From assembly GCA_012523915.1 (NCBI GenBank), contig JAAYSU010000048.1, forward strand, positions 1-46,055: a stretch of 46,055 nt of DNA. Direction: 5' to 3'. The notes below the pieces were generated by a model. That model saw nothing but the letters and a program-made list of their open reading frames with translations, did no database searches and was not told where the DNA came from. Source of the DNA: Clostridiales bacterium. Lineage in GTDB: Bacteria; Bacillota; Clostridia; Peptostreptococcales; Anaerovoracaceae. The position numbers were made by a program, and so were the translations under genes. Shown here one piece after another: positions 33,348-44,794 of the stretch; position 1 is the stretch's first letter; each line of letters opens with the position of its first letter.

Positions 33348-33519
33348 TTTTAAACCCCACATTTAGTCAGATTTTTTATATATGTTACCATCTCTGAAGA
33401 CTATTGTCTAATAATTCCAATCTTCATTTCTATTATATTATAAAAAAAGCCTACCAGGTTATAATATTAATAGTTTCAACAGAGTTCATGCATCTAATAC
33501 TTACGTAAGGAGGCAATTT

Positions 33520-33942
33520 ATGAAAGTAAAAGATTTGATGTCAACCTCTATCGTCTGTGTCCGGCCTGAGACATCTATTGCCCAGGTGGCCAAGCAAATG
33601 CGCCAGGCTGACGTTGGTTCAATACCAGTCTGCGATGATAAGGGACATATTCTTGGGATAATAACGGACAGAGATATTGTAGTAAGAGCCCTATCTGAAG
33701 ATGAAGGGCCGAAAACTGCTAAGGAAATAATGACTCAAAATCCCATATCTGTATCACCAAACATGAATACTCATCAAGCAACTATGACAATGGCGAAGCA
33801 TCAAGTCCGTCGTCTTCCAGTAGTGGAAAATAATAAGCTCACAGGTATGCTTTCCTTGTCTGATATTGCACGAAAGAATATCTACGTTGATGAAGCAGGC
33901 GATGCACTATCTGCAATATATAAGCCGGGCACACTGAATTAA
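33520..33942 (+). CDS. Two-CBS-domain protein
   Basis: A 140-residue protein consisting of a CBS pair: first CBS about residues 1-60 (MKVKDLMSTSIVCVRPETSI, GIITDRDIVVRAL), second about 68-128 (EIMTQNPISVSPNM, RRLPVVENNKLTGMLSLSDIA). CBS pairs bind adenine nucleotides and usually sense energy or c-di-AMP status. Stand-alone proteins of this type (Hrp1/YhcV-like) have no enzyme domain, so the ligand and partner are unknown. An ideal AAGGAGG precedes ATG 33520. It is monocistronic, with its own terminator. Confidence 0.92.
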   Translation: MKVKDLMSTSIVCVRPETSIAQVAKQMRQADVGSIPVCDDKGHILGIITDRDIVVRALSEDEGPKTAKEIMTQNPISVSPNMNTHQATMTMAKHQVRRLPVVENNKLTGMLSLSDIARKNIYVDEAGDALSAIYKPGTLN

Positions 33943-33952
33943 ATTAGGTGAC

Positions 33953-33979
33953 AAAAAGGGTGTTATGAACACCCTTTTT
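33953..33979. terminator. Bidirectional terminator between the CBS gene and the lipoprotein gene
   Basis: A 12-bp perfect stem (AAAAAGGGTGTT / AACACCCTTTTT) with a 3-base loop has A-rich and T-rich flanks on both sides, so it can end transcription from either strand. It lies 11 bases after the CBS gene and 5 bases beyond the lipoprotein stop. Confidence 0.9.
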
Positions 33980-33983
33980 TGTT

Positions 33984-34235
33984 TTATTGATTTAGGTTAT
34001 TTGTGTTTTCATCTAGATCATCCATTAAACCGCCATTGTTACCATTTCTGTTCCCGTCCATTCCATTACCATTAAATCCGTTATTATCGGTAATGTCGTC
34101 AGGAACTGTGGTGCCATTTCCACTATTCTGCGGGGGATTGTTGTCTAATACCCCATCATCATTATTAGCACATCCTGAAAACAGCAAAAGACCTAAAATC
34201 AACAGAAAAGCAAGAAAAATTCTCTTATGTCTCAT
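33984..34235 (-). CDS. Small Asn/Gly-rich lipoprotein
   Basis: An 83-residue protein with a lipoprotein signal: basic start MRHKRIF, hydrophobic stretch, then lipobox LFSGC with the acylated Cys at about residue 21. The mature part is low-complexity, rich in Asn, Gly and Asp (NGFNGNGMDGNRNGNNGG), and looks disordered. It would be a substrate of LspA. ATG 34235 has AGAGGAG upstream; a longer in-frame start at 34280 lacks one and would disrupt the signal. Function unknown. A terminator on each side makes it a single-gene unit, although no promoter was identified. Confidence 0.8.
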   Translation of the reverse strand: MRHKRIFLAFLLILGLLLFSGCANNDDGVLDNNPPQNSGNGTTVPDDITDNNGFNGNGMDGNRNGNNGGLMDDLDENTNNLNQ

Positions 34236-34296
34236 TTTCTCATCTCCTCTCTTTTCATCTGTATTATTTGCTGCTTCCATAATTTTTAGACATAAT

Positions 34297-34330
34297 AAAA
34301 AAAGGAAGTTATTTTTCTAACTTCCTTTTT
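34297..34330 (-). terminator. Rho-independent terminator of hppA
   Basis: A 13-bp perfect stem (34299-34311 with 34318-34330, core GGAAGTTA / TAACTTCC) ends in a T-run on the minus strand. It lies 14 bases after the hppA stop. A-rich flanks make it potentially bidirectional. Confidence 0.9.
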
Positions 34331-34344
34331 AAAAACTTTCATTT

Positions 34345-36366
34345 TTATATTAAACCGCCAATAGATACAAACAGATTAGCAAATACAACTGCTACTATTG
34401 TCATCAATTTAATTAAGATATTTATTGACGGACCAGAAGTGTCTTTAAACGGGTCTCCAACTGTATCTCCAACAACTGCCGCTTTATGAGCATCACTGCC
34501 TTTGCCTCCAAAATGGCCTTCTTCAATATATTTCTTAGCATTGTCCCATGCTCCACCTGCATTTGCCATCATTATTGCAACCAATACTCCAGAAGCTAAA
34601 GCTCCTGCTAGCATTCCTCCTAAAGCCTCGGTACCTAAAATGATTCCTACAGCTAAAGGAGCTATGATTGCTAACAAACCTGGTGCCAACATTTCTTTTA
34701 AAGCAGCTTTAGTACTTATGTCAACACATCTTGCATAGTCAGGCTTTGATGTCCCATCCATGATACCTTTGTTCTCTCTAAACTGCCTTCTGACTTCTTC
34801 AATCATCTGATTTGCAGCTTTACCAACTGAATTCATAGTTAAGGCAGCAAAGAGGAATGGAAGCATCGCACCTATAAATAATCCTGCGATTACTAAGGGA
34901 TTCAAAAGGCTGATATCATTTAATCCTACTACTTGTGAATAGGATACAAACAATGCCAAAGCGGTCAATGCGGCTGATCCAATAGCAAACCCCTTACCTA
35001 TTGCAGCTGTAGTATTTCCAACTGAGTCAAGCTTGTCCGTAATTTCCCTTACTTCTTTAGGCAGATCTGACATTTCTGCAATTCCGCCCGCATTATCAGC
35101 TACCGGACCATAAGCATCTACTGCAACTACCATACCTGTGGTTGATAGCATACCAACGGCTGCAAGTGCAATACCATAAATACCTGAAAATGCATTAGCT
35201 ACTAAAACTCCTATAGCTATAAAAATAATTGGCCATACTGTTGAAAGCATTCCTGTTCCAAAACCACTTATAATAGTTGTTGCAGAACCAGTCTGACTTT
35301 GTTCAGCTATTTTCTTTACATGCTTGTAATCTGCTGAAGTATATATCTCTGTTATCTCTCCAATTGCAGATCCTACTACAATACCAGCTATTATTGCAAT
35401 TGAGGGATTGAAGGTGTCAAAGAATACTTTGCTCAAAATAATTGAAACAATTATTACAATAATACTGCTTGCATATGTTCCCATATTCAGTGCTTTTGCA
35501 GGATTACCATTGGTATCTCTGACCATCATAACACCAATAATCGATGCTATTATGGCAGCAGCAGATACCACTAAAGGAAAAACGGTTCCTGCAATTGCAT
35601 CGAGTTCAAACGCTCTGCCTATTAGGGGTGTAATCGAAGGTATTGCTACCGCAAGTGTAATTGCAGAGACAATAGAACCTACATATGATTCGAATAAGTC
35701 AGATCCCATGCCAGCTACATCACCCACGTTATCTCCTACATTATCCGCAATTACAGCAGGGTTTCTCGGATCATCTTCTGGAATACCTGCTTCTACTTTA
35801 CCAACCAAGTCTGCTCCTACGTCTGCAGCTTTAGTGTAAATACCGCCACCCACACGGCCAAAAAGAGCCATTGAAGAAGCACCAAGTCCAAATCCCGTGA
35901 TTACTGATGCAGAATCAATACCTAATATAACGAAAATTCCGCCTAAACCTAGAAGTCCAAGTCCTGCTACGCATAAACCCATTACTGCTCCACTTCTAAA
36001 AGCCACCTTTAATGCTTTAGACATTCCAGATTCCATGGCTGCATTAGCAGTTCTTACATTACCTTTAGTCGCTACTGACATGCCGAAATAACCAGCCAAT
36101 ATTGAGAATAAAGCACCTATTACTGCAAGAACAGCTGTTGTCCAGTTTATTATTAAACCTAAGACTAGGAATAATATGATAATAACAACTGCCATGTAAC
36201 GATATTCTCTTTTCAAGAATGCCATAGCACCTTCTTTTATATATCCGGAAATTTCTTTCATACGTTCATTACCTTCGTCTATCTTGTTTATCCAAGATGA
36301 TAGAGCAAAGGCAACGATCAGTGCAATAACGCCACATAGGGGCGCAATAATCGCAAACTTGTCCAT
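34345..36366 (-). CDS. hppA: Membrane-bound, ion-pumping pyrophosphatase (K+-dependent type)
   Basis: Hydrolyses PPi and pumps H+ or Na+ across the membrane. The 673-residue protein has about 16 membrane spans. The PPi/Mg site [11 protein letters not shown] is at 182-192, [17 protein letters not shown] at 208-224, and a mirrored acidic site near the C-terminus ([17 protein letters not shown]). Residues 450-459 read [10 protein letters not shown]; Ala454 marks the K+-dependent class, where K+-independent H+-pumps carry Lys. Many K+-dependent members pump Na+, but the ion is not certain. ATG 36366 has GGAGG about 12 bases upstream. Confidence 0.96.
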   Translation of the reverse strand: MDKFAIIAPLCGVIALIVAFALSSWINKIDEGNERMKEISGYIKEGAMAFLKREYRYMAVVIIILFLVLGLIINWTTAVLAVIGALFSILAGYFGMSVATKGNVRTANAAMESGMSKALKVAFRSGAVMGLCVAGLGLLGLGGIFVILGIDSASVITGFGLGASSMALFGRVGGGIYTKAADVGADLVGKVEAGIPEDDPRNPAVIADNVGDNVGDVAGMGSDLFESYVGSIVSAITLAVAIPSITPLIGRAFELDAIAGTVFPLVVSAAAIIASIIGVMMVRDTNGNPAKALNMGTYASSIIVIIVSIILSKVFFDTFNPSIAIIAGIVVGSAIGEITEIYTSADYKHVKKIAEQSQTGSATTIISGFGTGMLSTVWPIIFIAIGVLVANAFSGIYGIALAAVGMLSTTGMVVAVDAYGPVADNAGGIAEMSDLPKEVREITDKLDSVGNTTAAIGKGFAIGSAALTALALFVSYSQVVGLNDISLLNPLVIAGLFIGAMLPFLFAALTMNSVGKAANQMIEEVRRQFRENKGIMDGTSKPDYARCVDISTKAALKEMLAPGLLAIIAPLAVGIILGTEALGGMLAGALASGVLVAIMMANAGGAWDNAKKYIEEGHFGGKGSDAHKAAVVGDTVGDPFKDTSGPSINILIKLMTIVAVVFANLFVSIGGLI

Positions 36367-36399
36367 TTGCTATTCATTCCTCCTTCGTCAACACATTAA

Positions 36400-36419
36400 G
36401 AGGCGCTTTGTAGCACCTC
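36400..36419 (-). other. Hairpin between secG and hppA
   Basis: On the minus strand GAGGTGCT (36412-36419) pairs with AGCGCCTC (36400-36407), one pair being G-U, with a 4-base loop. There is no T-run after it, so it is a poor terminator. It could be a leader hairpin for hppA or an RNA end-stabiliser for the glycolytic mRNA. Confidence 0.45.
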
Positions 36420-36457
36420 CTGGATTACTAATATATAATAACTATTATTTAAATTTA

Positions 36458-36688
36458 TTACTCAATTGCAACTAAGGCAAGAGAACATAGAATAAAACAA
36501 ACAGCACCAACCACGGTAACCTTGCTTAATATAGCTTCATAACCTTTACTTTTCTTTTTCCCAAATAGCTGTTCTGCTCCACCACCGATTGATCCTGCTA
36601 AACCTGCACTTTTCCCGGATTGAAGCAGTATGCTTGCAATCAAAATGATGCTGGCTAATGCAAGTACAATCATTAAGATTGTTTTCAC
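36458..36688 (-). CDS. secG: Preprotein translocase subunit SecG
   Basis: A 76-residue two-span membrane protein of the SecYEG channel. The family segment LLQSGKSAGLAGSIGGGAEQLFGKKKSKG links the spans (read in two parts, about residues 22-50). The start is GTG 36688, seven bases after AGGAGG. It follows eno by 73 bases, the usual end of the glycolytic operon in Clostridia and Bacilli. Confidence 0.95.
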   Translation of the reverse strand: MKTILMIVLALASIILIASILLQSGKSAGLAGSIGGGAEQLFGKKKSKGYEAILSKVTVVGAVCFILCSLALVAIE

Positions 36689-36761
36689 CTTTGCACCTCC
36701 TATTTCGTAATTTACGTGAATCAGTTTATCACATCAAAATATATAAATCAAGAATTATTAA

Positions 36762-38066
<1,305 letters not shown>

Positions 38067-38813
38067 CTAAAAATTCACTATCTCTATAAGATCTGTAGGT
38101 TTTAAGCTTGCCCCTCCTACTAAAGCTCCATCTATCTCATACATATTCATCAATTCTGAAATATTAGAAGGTTTTACGCTTCCTCCGTACTGGATAATTA
38201 CCTTGTCGGCTATTTCTTCACTATATAGTTCAGTTATTACACTTCTAATATACCCACACATCTCATTCGCTTGTTCTGGTGTAGCAGTTCTCCCTGTCCC
38301 AATAGCCCAAACAGGTTCATAGGCCACAGTCAGCTTTTCCATTGCGGCTTCAGAAATTGATTCAAAAGCTTTAATTAACTGTGTTTTTACTACATCATAT
38401 TCTCTTCCTGAGTCTCTTTCTTCCAATTTCTCACCTACACATAGTATCGGAAGTATATTGTATTCAAAAGCCTTTATAAGCTTTTTATTCACGGTTTCAT
38501 CTGTTTCGCCAAAATACTGTCTTCTTTCCGAATGCCCTATTATGCAGTAATCAACACCGATCTCCTTTAGCATATTTGCGGAAATCTCACCTGTATACGC
38601 ACCATTATCTTCATAATGCATGTTTTGAGCACCAACTTTAACTCCTGTACCTTTAAATGAATCTACCAATACAGAAAGCTGAGTATAAGGAGCGCAAATA
38701 GCTACTTGAACATCTGATGGAACGTATAGTTTTAAAAATTCTTCTGAAAACTCCTTAGCTTCTTTAATATTCTTAAACATTTTCCAATTGCCGGCTATGA
38801 AAGGTTTTCTCAT
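38067..38813 (-). CDS. tpiA: Triosephosphate isomerase
   Basis: Interconverts DHAP and glyceraldehyde 3-phosphate. The 248-residue barrel has GNWKMF (active-site Lys at the N-terminus), IIGHSERRQYF (His) and the catalytic Glu loop AYEPVWAIGTG, plus the phosphate-binding QYGGSVKPSN and GALVGGASL. AGGAGG is before ATG 38813. Twelve bases separate it from both pgk and eno. Confidence 0.99.
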   Translation of the reverse strand: MRKPFIAGNWKMFKNIKEAKEFSEEFLKLYVPSDVQVAICAPYTQLSVLVDSFKGTGVKVGAQNMHYEDNGAYTGEISANMLKEIGVDYCIIGHSERRQYFGETDETVNKKLIKAFEYNILPILCVGEKLEERDSGREYDVVKTQLIKAFESISEAAMEKLTVAYEPVWAIGTGRTATPEQANEMCGYIRSVITELYSEEIADKVIIQYGGSVKPSNISELMNMYEIDGALVGGASLKPTDLIEIVNF

Positions 38814-38825
38814 ATATACCTCCTG

Positions 38826-40013
38826 TTACTTATCCTGTAGTACTGAAACTCCCGGAAGTGTTTTTCCTTCTAAAAACTCTAAGGATGCCCCTCCTCCAGT
38901 AGATATATGTGTCATCTTTTCTGAAAGTCCAAACTGGCGTACAGCAGCTGCTGAATCACCACCACCAATAATGGTAACCCCATCACTTTCTGCTAAAGCT
39001 TCAGCTATAGACCTAGTACCATTTGAGAATTTAGGCATCTCGAACACGCCAACAGGACCATTCCAGATTATTGTCCTGGCTTTTATTATCTCATTTTTAA
39101 ATATTTCTCTAGTCTTATCTCCAATATCTAAACCCATCCAGTCATTGGGGAAATCTTTAATATCAAATACCGAAGTCTCTGCATCGTTGCTGAATTCTTT
39201 TGCAGCTAAAATATCAACTGGGAGTAATAGTGTCACACCCTTTTCTCTTGCTTGATCCAGTAAATGCTTTGCCAGTTCGATCTTTTCTTCATCAAGAATC
39301 GAAAGTCCAACTTCATAGCCTTGTGCTTTCAAAAAGGTATAACTCATACCTCCTCCGATAATAAGGCTGTCGACCTTCTCCAGCAGATTTTCAATTACAG
39401 GTATTTTATCTCCTACTTTTGCACCTCCCATAATAGCTAGAAGTGGCCTTTCGGGATTTTCAACTGCATTACCTAAAAATTCTATTTCTTTTTCAATAAG
39501 GAAACCTGATACAGCTGGAATAAATTCAGCTATTCCAGTTGTGGAAGAATGGGCTCTATGTGCAGTTCCAAATGCATCATTAACATAAACATCTGCTAGA
39601 TTAGCAAGTTCTTTTGAAAAATTAGGATCATTCTCAGTTTCTTCTTTTCTAAATCTTACATTTTCTAATAGCATAATTTGACCAGGTTTAAGGTTTGCAG
39701 AAATCTCCCTAACCTCTTCATTGACCACTTCATCTACACTATTGAAAATGATCTCCTGTTTTAAAAGACTGGACAGTCTATCTGCGACAGGCCTAAGACT
39801 AAACTTAGGATTAGCTTTCCCTTTCGGCCTTCCAAGATGAGAGATAAGAATAACAGCTGCATTTTGTTCAATTAAATAATTGATCGTCGGTAAAGCGCTT
39901 GTAATCCTTATATCGTCAGTAATCTCACCTTCTTCATTCAAAGGGACATTGAAATCGCACCTAACGATTACACGCTTTCCGGAAACATTTATATCCCTTA
40001 TAGTCTTTTTCAT
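38826..40013 (-). CDS. pgk: Phosphoglycerate kinase
   Basis: First ATP-forming step of glycolysis. The start is ATG 40013 (395 residues) after AAGGAAGG; a longer in-frame form reaching 40100 would overlap gap and is not PGK-like. Blocks visible: [42 protein letters not shown] and GGGDSAAAV in the nucleotide site. Sixteen bases separate it from gap. Confidence 0.98.
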   Translation of the reverse strand: MKKTIRDINVSGKRVIVRCDFNVPLNEEGEITDDIRITSALPTINYLIEQNAAVILISHLGRPKGKANPKFSLRPVADRLSSLLKQEIIFNSVDEVVNEEVREISANLKPGQIMLLENVRFRKEETENDPNFSKELANLADVYVNDAFGTAHRAHSSTTGIAEFIPAVSGFLIEKEIEFLGNAVENPERPLLAIMGGAKVGDKIPVIENLLEKVDSLIIGGGMSYTFLKAQGYEVGLSILDEEKIELAKHLLDQAREKGVTLLLPVDILAAKEFSNDAETSVFDIKDFPNDWMGLDIGDKTREIFKNEIIKARTIIWNGPVGVFEMPKFSNGTRSIAEALAESDGVTIIGGGDSAAAVRQFGLSEKMTHISTGGGASLEFLEGKTLPGVSVLQDK

Positions 40014-40029
40014 AATGACTAGCCTTCCT

Positions 40030-41058
<1,029 letters not shown>

Positions 41059-41073
41059 TTAATATATATTTTA

Positions 41074-42498
41074 CTAATATCTCTTTCTTTTGGATGATGA
41101 GGGAAGATTCATTTCATCTCTATATTTTGCAATAGTACGTCTCGATATATCAATGCCCATTTCTCCTAATTTCTCTGCAAGTGCCTGATCAGATAGTGGA
41201 GCTTTGGGATCTTCGTTTTTTACCATTTCCCATATATGGGTTTTTATACTTTCTGAAGCAATCCCCGAGCCGCTGCTACCCGTTACCCCGCTCGTAAAAA
41301 AGTATTTGATTTCAAACAATCCCCTGGGAGTCTGCATATACTTTCCGTTAATAGATCTGCTAACCGTAGATTCATGAATTCCTACTTCGTCGGCTATCTG
41401 TTTTAATGTAAGTGTTTTTAAATGTTTAGGACCTTTTTCAAAAAAGTCCAATTGATAGCGAACTACTGCTTCTACTACATTATATATAGTCTGTCTTCTC
41501 TGTTCTATACTTTTAATCAGCCAAAGTGCCGAATTAAGTTTACTAGTTAGAAATTTAGAAGTTGATGATTCTTTATCAGCCTCTTTCAACATCTTCCTAT
41601 AATATCGGCTGATATTAAGACGGGGCGCAGAGCTGTCATTTACCATAATAATGTACTCCCCATCAATCTTTTCAACCGTAACATCAGGAACAATATACCT
41701 ATTATCAATGGATGAACCAAACTGTCTTCCAGGCTTAGGTTCATATTTTCTGATAATGTCGCTTATTTCCTGTACTTCTTTAACCGTTATACCAACCGCT
41801 TTCGCAATATTCGAAAGTCTATTTTGAGCAATATCTTCAAGGTGATTGTCAATAATTTGTCGTATTTCCGGTCTATCATCACCATTATTGACCATTTGTA
41901 TCAATAAACATTCCTTGAGGTTTCTAGCTCCTACACCAACCGGTTCAAAACCTTGGAGAATTTCTAAAGCCTCTAACACTTTATCAGTTCCTATGCCGAA
42001 TACCTCTGCCACTTCTTCCACCGAAGAGGTAAGATAGCCATTTTCATCTAAGGCTTCAATCAGATATTTTACTACCTCTTTACAGGCTGGCTTTATCTCA
42101 ACATATCGTAGCTGATTAAAAAGATGATCAGTAAGAGTTATTTCCGAGGAAACAAATTGCTCATATGTAAAATCTTCTTTGTCAGCTTCAAATGAAGACT
42201 GATAGTGTTGTTTATAGCTTATATCATCTAATTCTGTTTCTTTAAAATACTCAGCCCAGTCGCGCTCGAGCTCTTCTATCTTTGCTGATGATTCCTTAAG
42301 AATATCTTCTTCCCTATAGCTTTCGTCAGTTTCTATCTTTTCTTCCTTTTCCAATATTGGATTAGCTAGTAACTGTTCTTGCACAAAGCTATCTAACTCT
42401 TGAGTATTAAACTGCAAGATCTGAATAGCTTGTATTAATTCTGGAGTCATCACCAGCTTCTGAGTTTGTTCAATTGTAAGTTCATAACCCAGTTTCAT
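41074..42498 (-). CDS. rpoN: RNA polymerase sigma-54 factor
   Basis: Alternative sigma factor for -24/-12 promoters that need ATP-driven activators. The Gln/Leu-rich activator-binding region I is at the N-terminus (LTIEQTQKLVMTPELIQAIQ). An acidic stretch (about 55-90), the core-binding domain, and the helix-turn-helix (LKQIADEVGIHESTVSR) follow. The C-terminal RpoN box is at about 453-462 (SRRTIAKYR). The 474 residues are full length. It heads the glycolytic gene run. No activator (bEBP) gene is in the window. Confidence 0.96.
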   Translation of the reverse strand: MKLGYELTIEQTQKLVMTPELIQAIQILQFNTQELDSFVQEQLLANPILEKEEKIETDESYREEDILKESSAKIEELERDWAEYFKETELDDISYKQHYQSSFEADKEDFTYEQFVSSEITLTDHLFNQLRYVEIKPACKEVVKYLIEALDENGYLTSSVEEVAEVFGIGTDKVLEALEILQGFEPVGVGARNLKECLLIQMVNNGDDRPEIRQIIDNHLEDIAQNRLSNIAKAVGITVKEVQEISDIIRKYEPKPGRQFGSSIDNRYIVPDVTVEKIDGEYIIMVNDSSAPRLNISRYYRKMLKEADKESSTSKFLTSKLNSALWLIKSIEQRRQTIYNVVEAVVRYQLDFFEKGPKHLKTLTLKQIADEVGIHESTVSRSINGKYMQTPRGLFEIKYFFTSGVTGSSGSGIASESIKTHIWEMVKNEDPKAPLSDQALAEKLGEMGIDISRRTIAKYRDEMNLPSSSKRKRY

Positions 42499-42592
42499 AG
42501 CAACACCATCATTCTAATAATAATATAATAACTGTCTGCAATAGTTAATTATATCACTAATACCTCAATTTCGCTAATATAAAATAATTGTA

Positions 42593-43075
42593 TCAAAACA
42601 TCTGAGGAAAATTAAACTGCCTTAAGGACTCATATAAAATTACTGCTACACTATTTGAAAGATTGAGCGATCTCAGTTCTGCATTCTTCCCCATCGGAAT
42701 CCTTATGGCTCTATCTAGGTTTTCGTTTATAAAATCCTTAGGGAGTCCCGCAGTCTCCCTCCCAAATAGAAACATTGCATCTTTTTCATATTTTACATCT
42801 GTATATATTTTAGTCCCTTTAGTCGTTATTAAATATAAAGGGCGATCTTTGTATTTTTCTAGAAACTCTTGTAAGTTTTCATGTATTTCCAAATCAATAA
42901 ATCGCCAGTAATCTAAACCTGCCCGTTTTAAATGAGCATCGTCAATCGAAAAACCTAGAGGTTTTACTAGGTGTAGTTTTGTGCCCGTAGCAACGCATGT
43001 CCTGGCAATATTGCCCGTATTAGGCGGAATTTCAGGTTCTACTAGTACAATGCTTAAGTTTAATTCCTTATCCAT
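42593..43075 (-). CDS. trmL: tRNA (cytidine/uridine-34-2'-O)-methyltransferase TrmL
   Basis: SPOUT methyltransferase that 2'-O-methylates the wobble base of tRNA-Leu isoacceptors. The 160-residue minimal domain shows LVEPEIPPNTGNIARTC near the N-terminus, LFGRETAGLP, and the C-terminal knot IPM...RSLNLSNSVAVILYE. GAGG precedes ATG 43075. It is divergent from hom and apparently monocistronic. Confidence 0.94.
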   Translation of the reverse strand: MDKELNLSIVLVEPEIPPNTGNIARTCVATGTKLHLVKPLGFSIDDAHLKRAGLDYWRFIDLEIHENLQEFLEKYKDRPLYLITTKGTKIYTDVKYEKDAMFLFGRETAGLPKDFINENLDRAIRIPMGKNAELRSLNLSNSVAVILYESLRQFNFPQMF

Positions 43076-43104
43076 ATTAACCTCATATACAATTTTTTCC
43101 CTAT

Positions 43105-43133
43105 TTGATGAGATATATTTTGATATTTATATT
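43105..43133 (+). promoter_or_regulatory. Candidate promoter for hom
   Basis: TTGATG (43105-43110) and TATATT (43128-43133) are 17 bases apart, with an overlapping TATAAT at 43133-43138. The region is very AT-rich, so false matches are possible. The leader would be about 50 bases. Confidence 0.4.
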
Positions 43134-43188
43134 ATAATACGTTAATATAAATATAGTCTAGCGTAATAATAATCACGGAGGTTAAACT

Positions 43189-44205
43189 ATGGTTAATAAA
43201 ACTATTAATATCGGTCTAATGGGACTAGGAAATGTCGGGATTGGTACCTATAAAACTTTGGAAATGAATTTTGATTCTATATTAGCTAATACTGGTATCA
43301 ATTTTAAAATAACAAAAATCCTAGTAAACGATTTAGATAAAAAAAGGGACATTGATGTTTCAAAGGATCTTTTAACTCAGAATCCGGACGATCTTCTTTT
43401 AGATCCTAATATAGATATTATTGCAGAGTTACTGGGCGGAATCCAACCTGCGACTGATTATATGCTCAGAGCAATGCAAAATGGAAAACATGTCGTTACG
43501 GCAAATAAGGCCGCTGTAGCAGCAAATTTTGAAGCCCTAAGGAATGCCGCAAAAGAAAACAAAGTTATGTTTAGATACGAAGCCAGTGTCGCTGGAGGAA
43601 TACCTATACTAAATGCTCTGACAACAGCGCTTCAAGCAAATCAATTCAATGAAGTTCTTGGAATTTTAAATGGGACAACCAACTATATCTTGACACAGAT
43701 GACAGACTTCGGCCTTGAGTACGCTGATGTGCTCAAAGTTGCTCAGGAAAAAGGTTTTGCCGAAGCTGATCCTACTGATGATGTTGAAGGGTTCGATGCT
43801 GCAAACAAACTTTCAATCCTTATTTCCCTCGTATTTGGTGAAAGGGTTAAACCTGATGAAATACCAACAGAAGGTATTACAAAAGTAACTAAAGAAGATA
43901 TAGAAAGGGCTAGCCAGACTGGCCATAAAGTTAAACTTATAGCTTCTGCGAAGCTTGAAAATGGCAAATTGAATTATAGTGTCAAACCTACCCTACTCCC
44001 CCTAACACATCCACTCGCCGGCGTAAGCAATGAGTTCAATGCTGTTTTTGTCAAGGGAAACGCAGTGGACGAGCTTATGTTCTACGGTAAGGGCGCAGGT
44101 CCACTACCCACAGGAAGTGCAGTCATGGGCGATATTATAGATGTAGGAAAAGCTATAGCTAAAGATGCTTCATATGATATTATAGTAGCAGGAGGATCCA
44201 AATAG
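43189..44205 (+). CDS. hom: Homoserine dehydrogenase without ACT domain
   Basis: Reduces aspartate semialdehyde to homoserine, leading to threonine and methionine. The 338 residues include the Rossmann loop GLMGLGNVG (residues 9-17), [25 protein letters not shown] and the catalytic block [19 protein letters not shown]. The protein ends right after the catalytic domain, whereas common bacterial forms (about 430 residues) add a C-terminal ACT domain for threonine feedback. GGAGG lies before ATG 43189. Its stop overlaps the next start by one base. Confidence 0.96.
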   Translation: MVNKTINIGLMGLGNVGIGTYKTLEMNFDSILANTGINFKITKILVNDLDKKRDIDVSKDLLTQNPDDLLLDPNIDIIAELLGGIQPATDYMLRAMQNGKHVVTANKAAVAANFEALRNAAKENKVMFRYEASVAGGIPILNALTTALQANQFNEVLGILNGTTNYILTQMTDFGLEYADVLKVAQEKGFAEADPTDDVEGFDAANKLSILISLVFGERVKPDEIPTEGITKVTKEDIERASQTGHKVKLIASAKLENGKLNYSVKPTLLPLTHPLAGVSNEFNAVFVKGNAVDELMFYGKGAGPLPTGSAVMGDIIDVGKAIAKDASYDIIVAGGSK

Positions 44206-44702
44206 TGAGTCTTTATACGCAATGGAAAGATCTAATCGATAACCAAAATGAAAAAACCTTTCACAAATTTTGGGAAGATTACAGTTTAACAGAAAAGAAT
44301 ATATATTCTAGTATCTTAGAAAATAAAAAGACTAGCCTCTCAGGTACTATTAAAGATTTATATACACAATATGAGGCTGACCCTGTGTTGTTTATGGGAT
44401 TTCTCGACGGTATAAACTCCAGCTTAGAAAAAGAATTGCAGCTGGAAGATCTTAGTGAAGAATCAGATATAGAGTTGGAAATTGATTTTGAAAAGCTATA
44501 CTTTAATATGCTGAAGGCGGAAGCTAACTACCTGTATACATTAGAGCAATGGGATGGCATATTAGATGAAGTAAAACGAGATGAAATTAAAAAAGAGTAT
44601 AAGCGATCTAAAACTGTAATTAAAGAGAAGTCTCCAGGTAGAAATGATCCCTGCCCCTGTGGCAGTGGGAAAAAATACAAGAAGTGCTGTGGCGCTAATT
44701 GA
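44205..44702 (+). CDS. SEC-C motif protein
   Basis: A 165-residue protein with a predominantly helical, acidic N-terminal part (residues 1-140) and a C-terminal SEC-C zinc motif, [19 protein letters not shown], the same module that ends SecA. The motif suggests a protein- or ribosome-binding role. The N-terminal part is not one I recognise. The start is GTG 44205, sharing one base with the hom stop and preceded by GGAGG, so translation is coupled to hom. Whether this pairing is functional is unknown. Confidence 0.85.
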   Translation: MSLYTQWKDLIDNQNEKTFHKFWEDYSLTEKNIYSSILENKKTSLSGTIKDLYTQYEADPVLFMGFLDGINSSLEKELQLEDLSEESDIELEIDFEKLYFNMLKAEANYLYTLEQWDGILDEVKRDEIKKEYKRSKTVIKEKSPGRNDPCPCGSGKKYKKCCGAN

Positions 44703-44728
44703 TAATGATAATAACAACAAACATACAC

Positions 44729-44752
44729 TAGGGTTGCTAAATAGCAACCCTA
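44729..44752 (+). terminator. Hairpin after the SEC-C gene, probable terminator
   Basis: An almost closed inverted repeat (GGGTTGCT / AGCAACCC core, extendable to 11 bp) lies 26 bases after the SEC-C stop. The following ACTTTC is a weak U-tract, so termination may be partial. Confidence 0.55.
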
Positions 44753-44794
44753 CTTTCAAGTATAGATTAATAATAAATGTTGGAGAAGCTAAAG

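Noticed and set aside
33348-33519. A frameshifted N-terminal domain for RNase R upstream of its start
   Set aside because: An in-frame TAA lies directly before the first ATG, and the upstream bases are AT-rich with no helix-turn-helix coding pattern visible.
35408-35839. 143-codon open frame on the plus strand inside hppA
   Set aside because: Antisense to conserved hppA, low-complexity composition and no start signal, so a shadow.
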